Shown: positions 63,215 through 64,000 of the stretch, piece by piece
Numbering within the stretch: the stretch's first letter is position 1
Layout: each line of letters begins with the position of its first letter
Source of the DNA: Alphaproteobacteria bacterium
GTDB lineage: Bacteria > Pseudomonadota > Alphaproteobacteria > Micropepsales > Micropepsaceae
Assembly (NCBI GenBank): GCA_024236055.1
Contig: JACKLF010000001.1
Location: forward strand, 186,001-250,000
Direction: 5' to 3'
Length of the DNA stretch: 64,000 nucleotides
Position numbers and translations under genes: made by a program
Notes under the pieces: generated by a model
Database searches by the model: none
The model's input: only the letters and a program-made list of their open reading frames with translations
What the model was told of the DNA's origin: nothing

Positions 63215-63868
63215 TCAGGTGATCCCCGCCGCCGCCTTCGCCTGGGCCACCACCGCCTCGAACATCGGTGTCGTCAGCACCCCGGTATTGGTGTTGTAGC
63301 GCGAGCAGTGATAGCTGGAGACGAGTGTAAACATTCGTCCCTCACCGACATTTTCATAGGTCGCGCCGTGCCGGAATGGGTGGGTGGCCTTGCGGATTTT
63401 CAGCGTGTCGCACACCGAGTCATGGGCGATCTTGCCCAGCGCCAGGATGGCCTTCACATTCGGCAGTGTGCTCAGTTCTGACATCAGGAACGGCCTGCAA
63501 GTCTTTATTTCCACTGGCAAAGGTTTGTTCTGCGGCGGCACGCAGCGCACCGCATTGGCGATCCGGCAGCCCATCAATTCCAGCCCGTCATCGGCCCGTT
63601 CGTCATAGGTCCCGCGCGCCAGCCCGTGCTTCAGAAGCGTCGCGTAAAGCAGGTCGCCGGCCCAATCGCCGGTGAAGGGCCGGCCCGTCCGGTTGGCCCC
63701 CTGCAGACCCGGCGCCAGCCCCGCGATCAGCAGGCGCGCATCCAGCGGCCCGAAGCTGGGCACCGGCCCGTTGAACCAGTCGGGATACCTGTCCCGGTTG
63801 GCCGCGCGGAAGTCCGCCAGCCGGGGACAGAGCGGGCAATCATGTTTGGGCTGGTCGGGCGCTTTCAT
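63215..63868 (-). CDS. Family-5 uracil-DNA glycosylase (UdgB type)
   Basis: 217 residues from ATG 63868. Removes uracil and other deaminated bases. GLAPGLQGANRTGRPFTGDW is the family-5 active-site motif; LVSSYHCSRYNTNTGVLT is the second. Fe-S cysteines are seen in CPLCP and later (GCRIANAVRCVPP). The frame opens at 63904, but the start at 63868 (MKAPDQPKHDCPLC) fits the family. Confidence 0.9.
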   Translation of the reverse strand: MKAPDQPKHDCPLCPRLADFRAANRDRYPDWFNGPVPSFGPLDARLLIAGLAPGLQGANRTGRPFTGDWAGDLLYATLLKHGLARGTYDERADDGLELMGCRIANAVRCVPPQNKPLPVEIKTCRPFLMSELSTLPNVKAILALGKIAHDSVCDTLKIRKATHPFRHGATYENVGEGRMFTLVSSYHCSRYNTNTGVLTTPMFEAVVAQAKAAAGIT

Positions 63869-63921
63869 GCGCCCGGTTAGAGCCGGTCGGACCGGGGCGC
63901 GCAATCCCCGTCCGCGTCCAC

Positions 63922-64000
63922 TCAGGCGCTCTGGACGAACTGGGGCGACTTGGCCCCGTCGCGGGCGATCTGGGCGCGCAGCTCGTCCAGCTCGATGAAA
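63922..64000 (-). CDS. C-terminal end of an unidentified protein (5' part outside window)
   Basis: The last ~25 codons read FIELDELRAQIARDGAKSPQ then FVQSA and a stop at 63922-63924. Too short to identify; an alphaproteobacterial smpB-downstream gene is expected here. Confidence 0.5.
   Translation of the reverse strand, partial: FIELDELRAQIARDGAKSPQFVQSA

Overview
The window is a gene-dense, GC-rich stretch of an alphaproteobacterial chromosome. The conserved blocks argue for this: mutM - enoyl-CoA hydratase - rpsT - dnaA; coaBC - dut with ubiE - ubiB nearby; rpmG - rnr - topA - dprA - plsY - pyrC' - pyrB; ruvX beside gatCAB; and a lytic transglycosylase beside dapA - smpB. Glycine-zipper lipoproteins, an IalB-like protein, a PAS_5 protein and a possible CtrA-like site fit too. 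A relative of the Caulobacterales/Rhizomicrobium side of the class is possible, but that is inference. I saw no rRNA, tRNA, CRISPR array, prophage or insertion sequence; this is core chromosome with short inserted elements.

Layout. 1-7.3 kb: the 3' end of thiC, a secreted alpha/alpha-toroid protein, a glycine-zipper lipoprotein, a divergent cytochrome pair (a monoheme cytochrome fused to a predicted beta-barrel facing a pentaheme cytochrome), a GlsB-type membrane protein, an NRAMP-like transporter and a small secreted protein. 7.4-13.7 kb: a SpoU-type RNA methyltransferase, an ABC exporter pair, an IalB-like protein, rlmN, argG and a methyltransferase. 13.7-26 kb, all on the minus strand: mutM, enoyl-CoA hydratase, rpsT, a rhodanese, dnaA, an ABC transporter pair, dnaN, recF, a LysE exporter, gyrB and an SH3 protein. 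This is the replication-initiation cluster with transporter genes interleaved. The 486-bp rpsT-rhodanese gap is the largest unassigned non-coding stretch.

26-36 kb: ubiE - ubiB (ubiquinone), a MATE efflux pump behind what looks like a leader-peptide attenuator, a PAS protein, a glycerophosphodiesterase, the overlapping operon coaBC - dut - rrf2 - cysK (cysteine supply next to CoA synthesis) and a lipase-like hydrolase. 36-40 kb: glpD, a diacylglycerol-kinase-like enzyme and a degenerate FAD-oxidase-like protein, a glycerolipid set. 40-52.9 kb: rpmG, rnr, topA, an acetate permease, dprA, plsY, a dihydroorotase-like protein without its metal motif, pyrB, an MFS transporter and ruvX. 52.9-64 kb: gatCAB, a tiny histone-H1-like protein, a glutathione transferase with an H1-like tail, a Sel1 protein, slt, dapA, smpB (with a duplicated 5' end), a sulfite-oxidase-like enzyme, a GIY-YIG protein and a family-5 uracil-DNA glycosylase.

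Two themes deserve attention. First, short structured insertions and hairpins disturb otherwise standard genes (mutM zinc finger, smpB start, MATE leader). Second, three genes are broken by one or two bases (gyrB, recF, the sulfite-oxidase-like gene). gyrB at least should be essential, so base-calling errors are the simplest reading and should be excluded before any biology is inferred.
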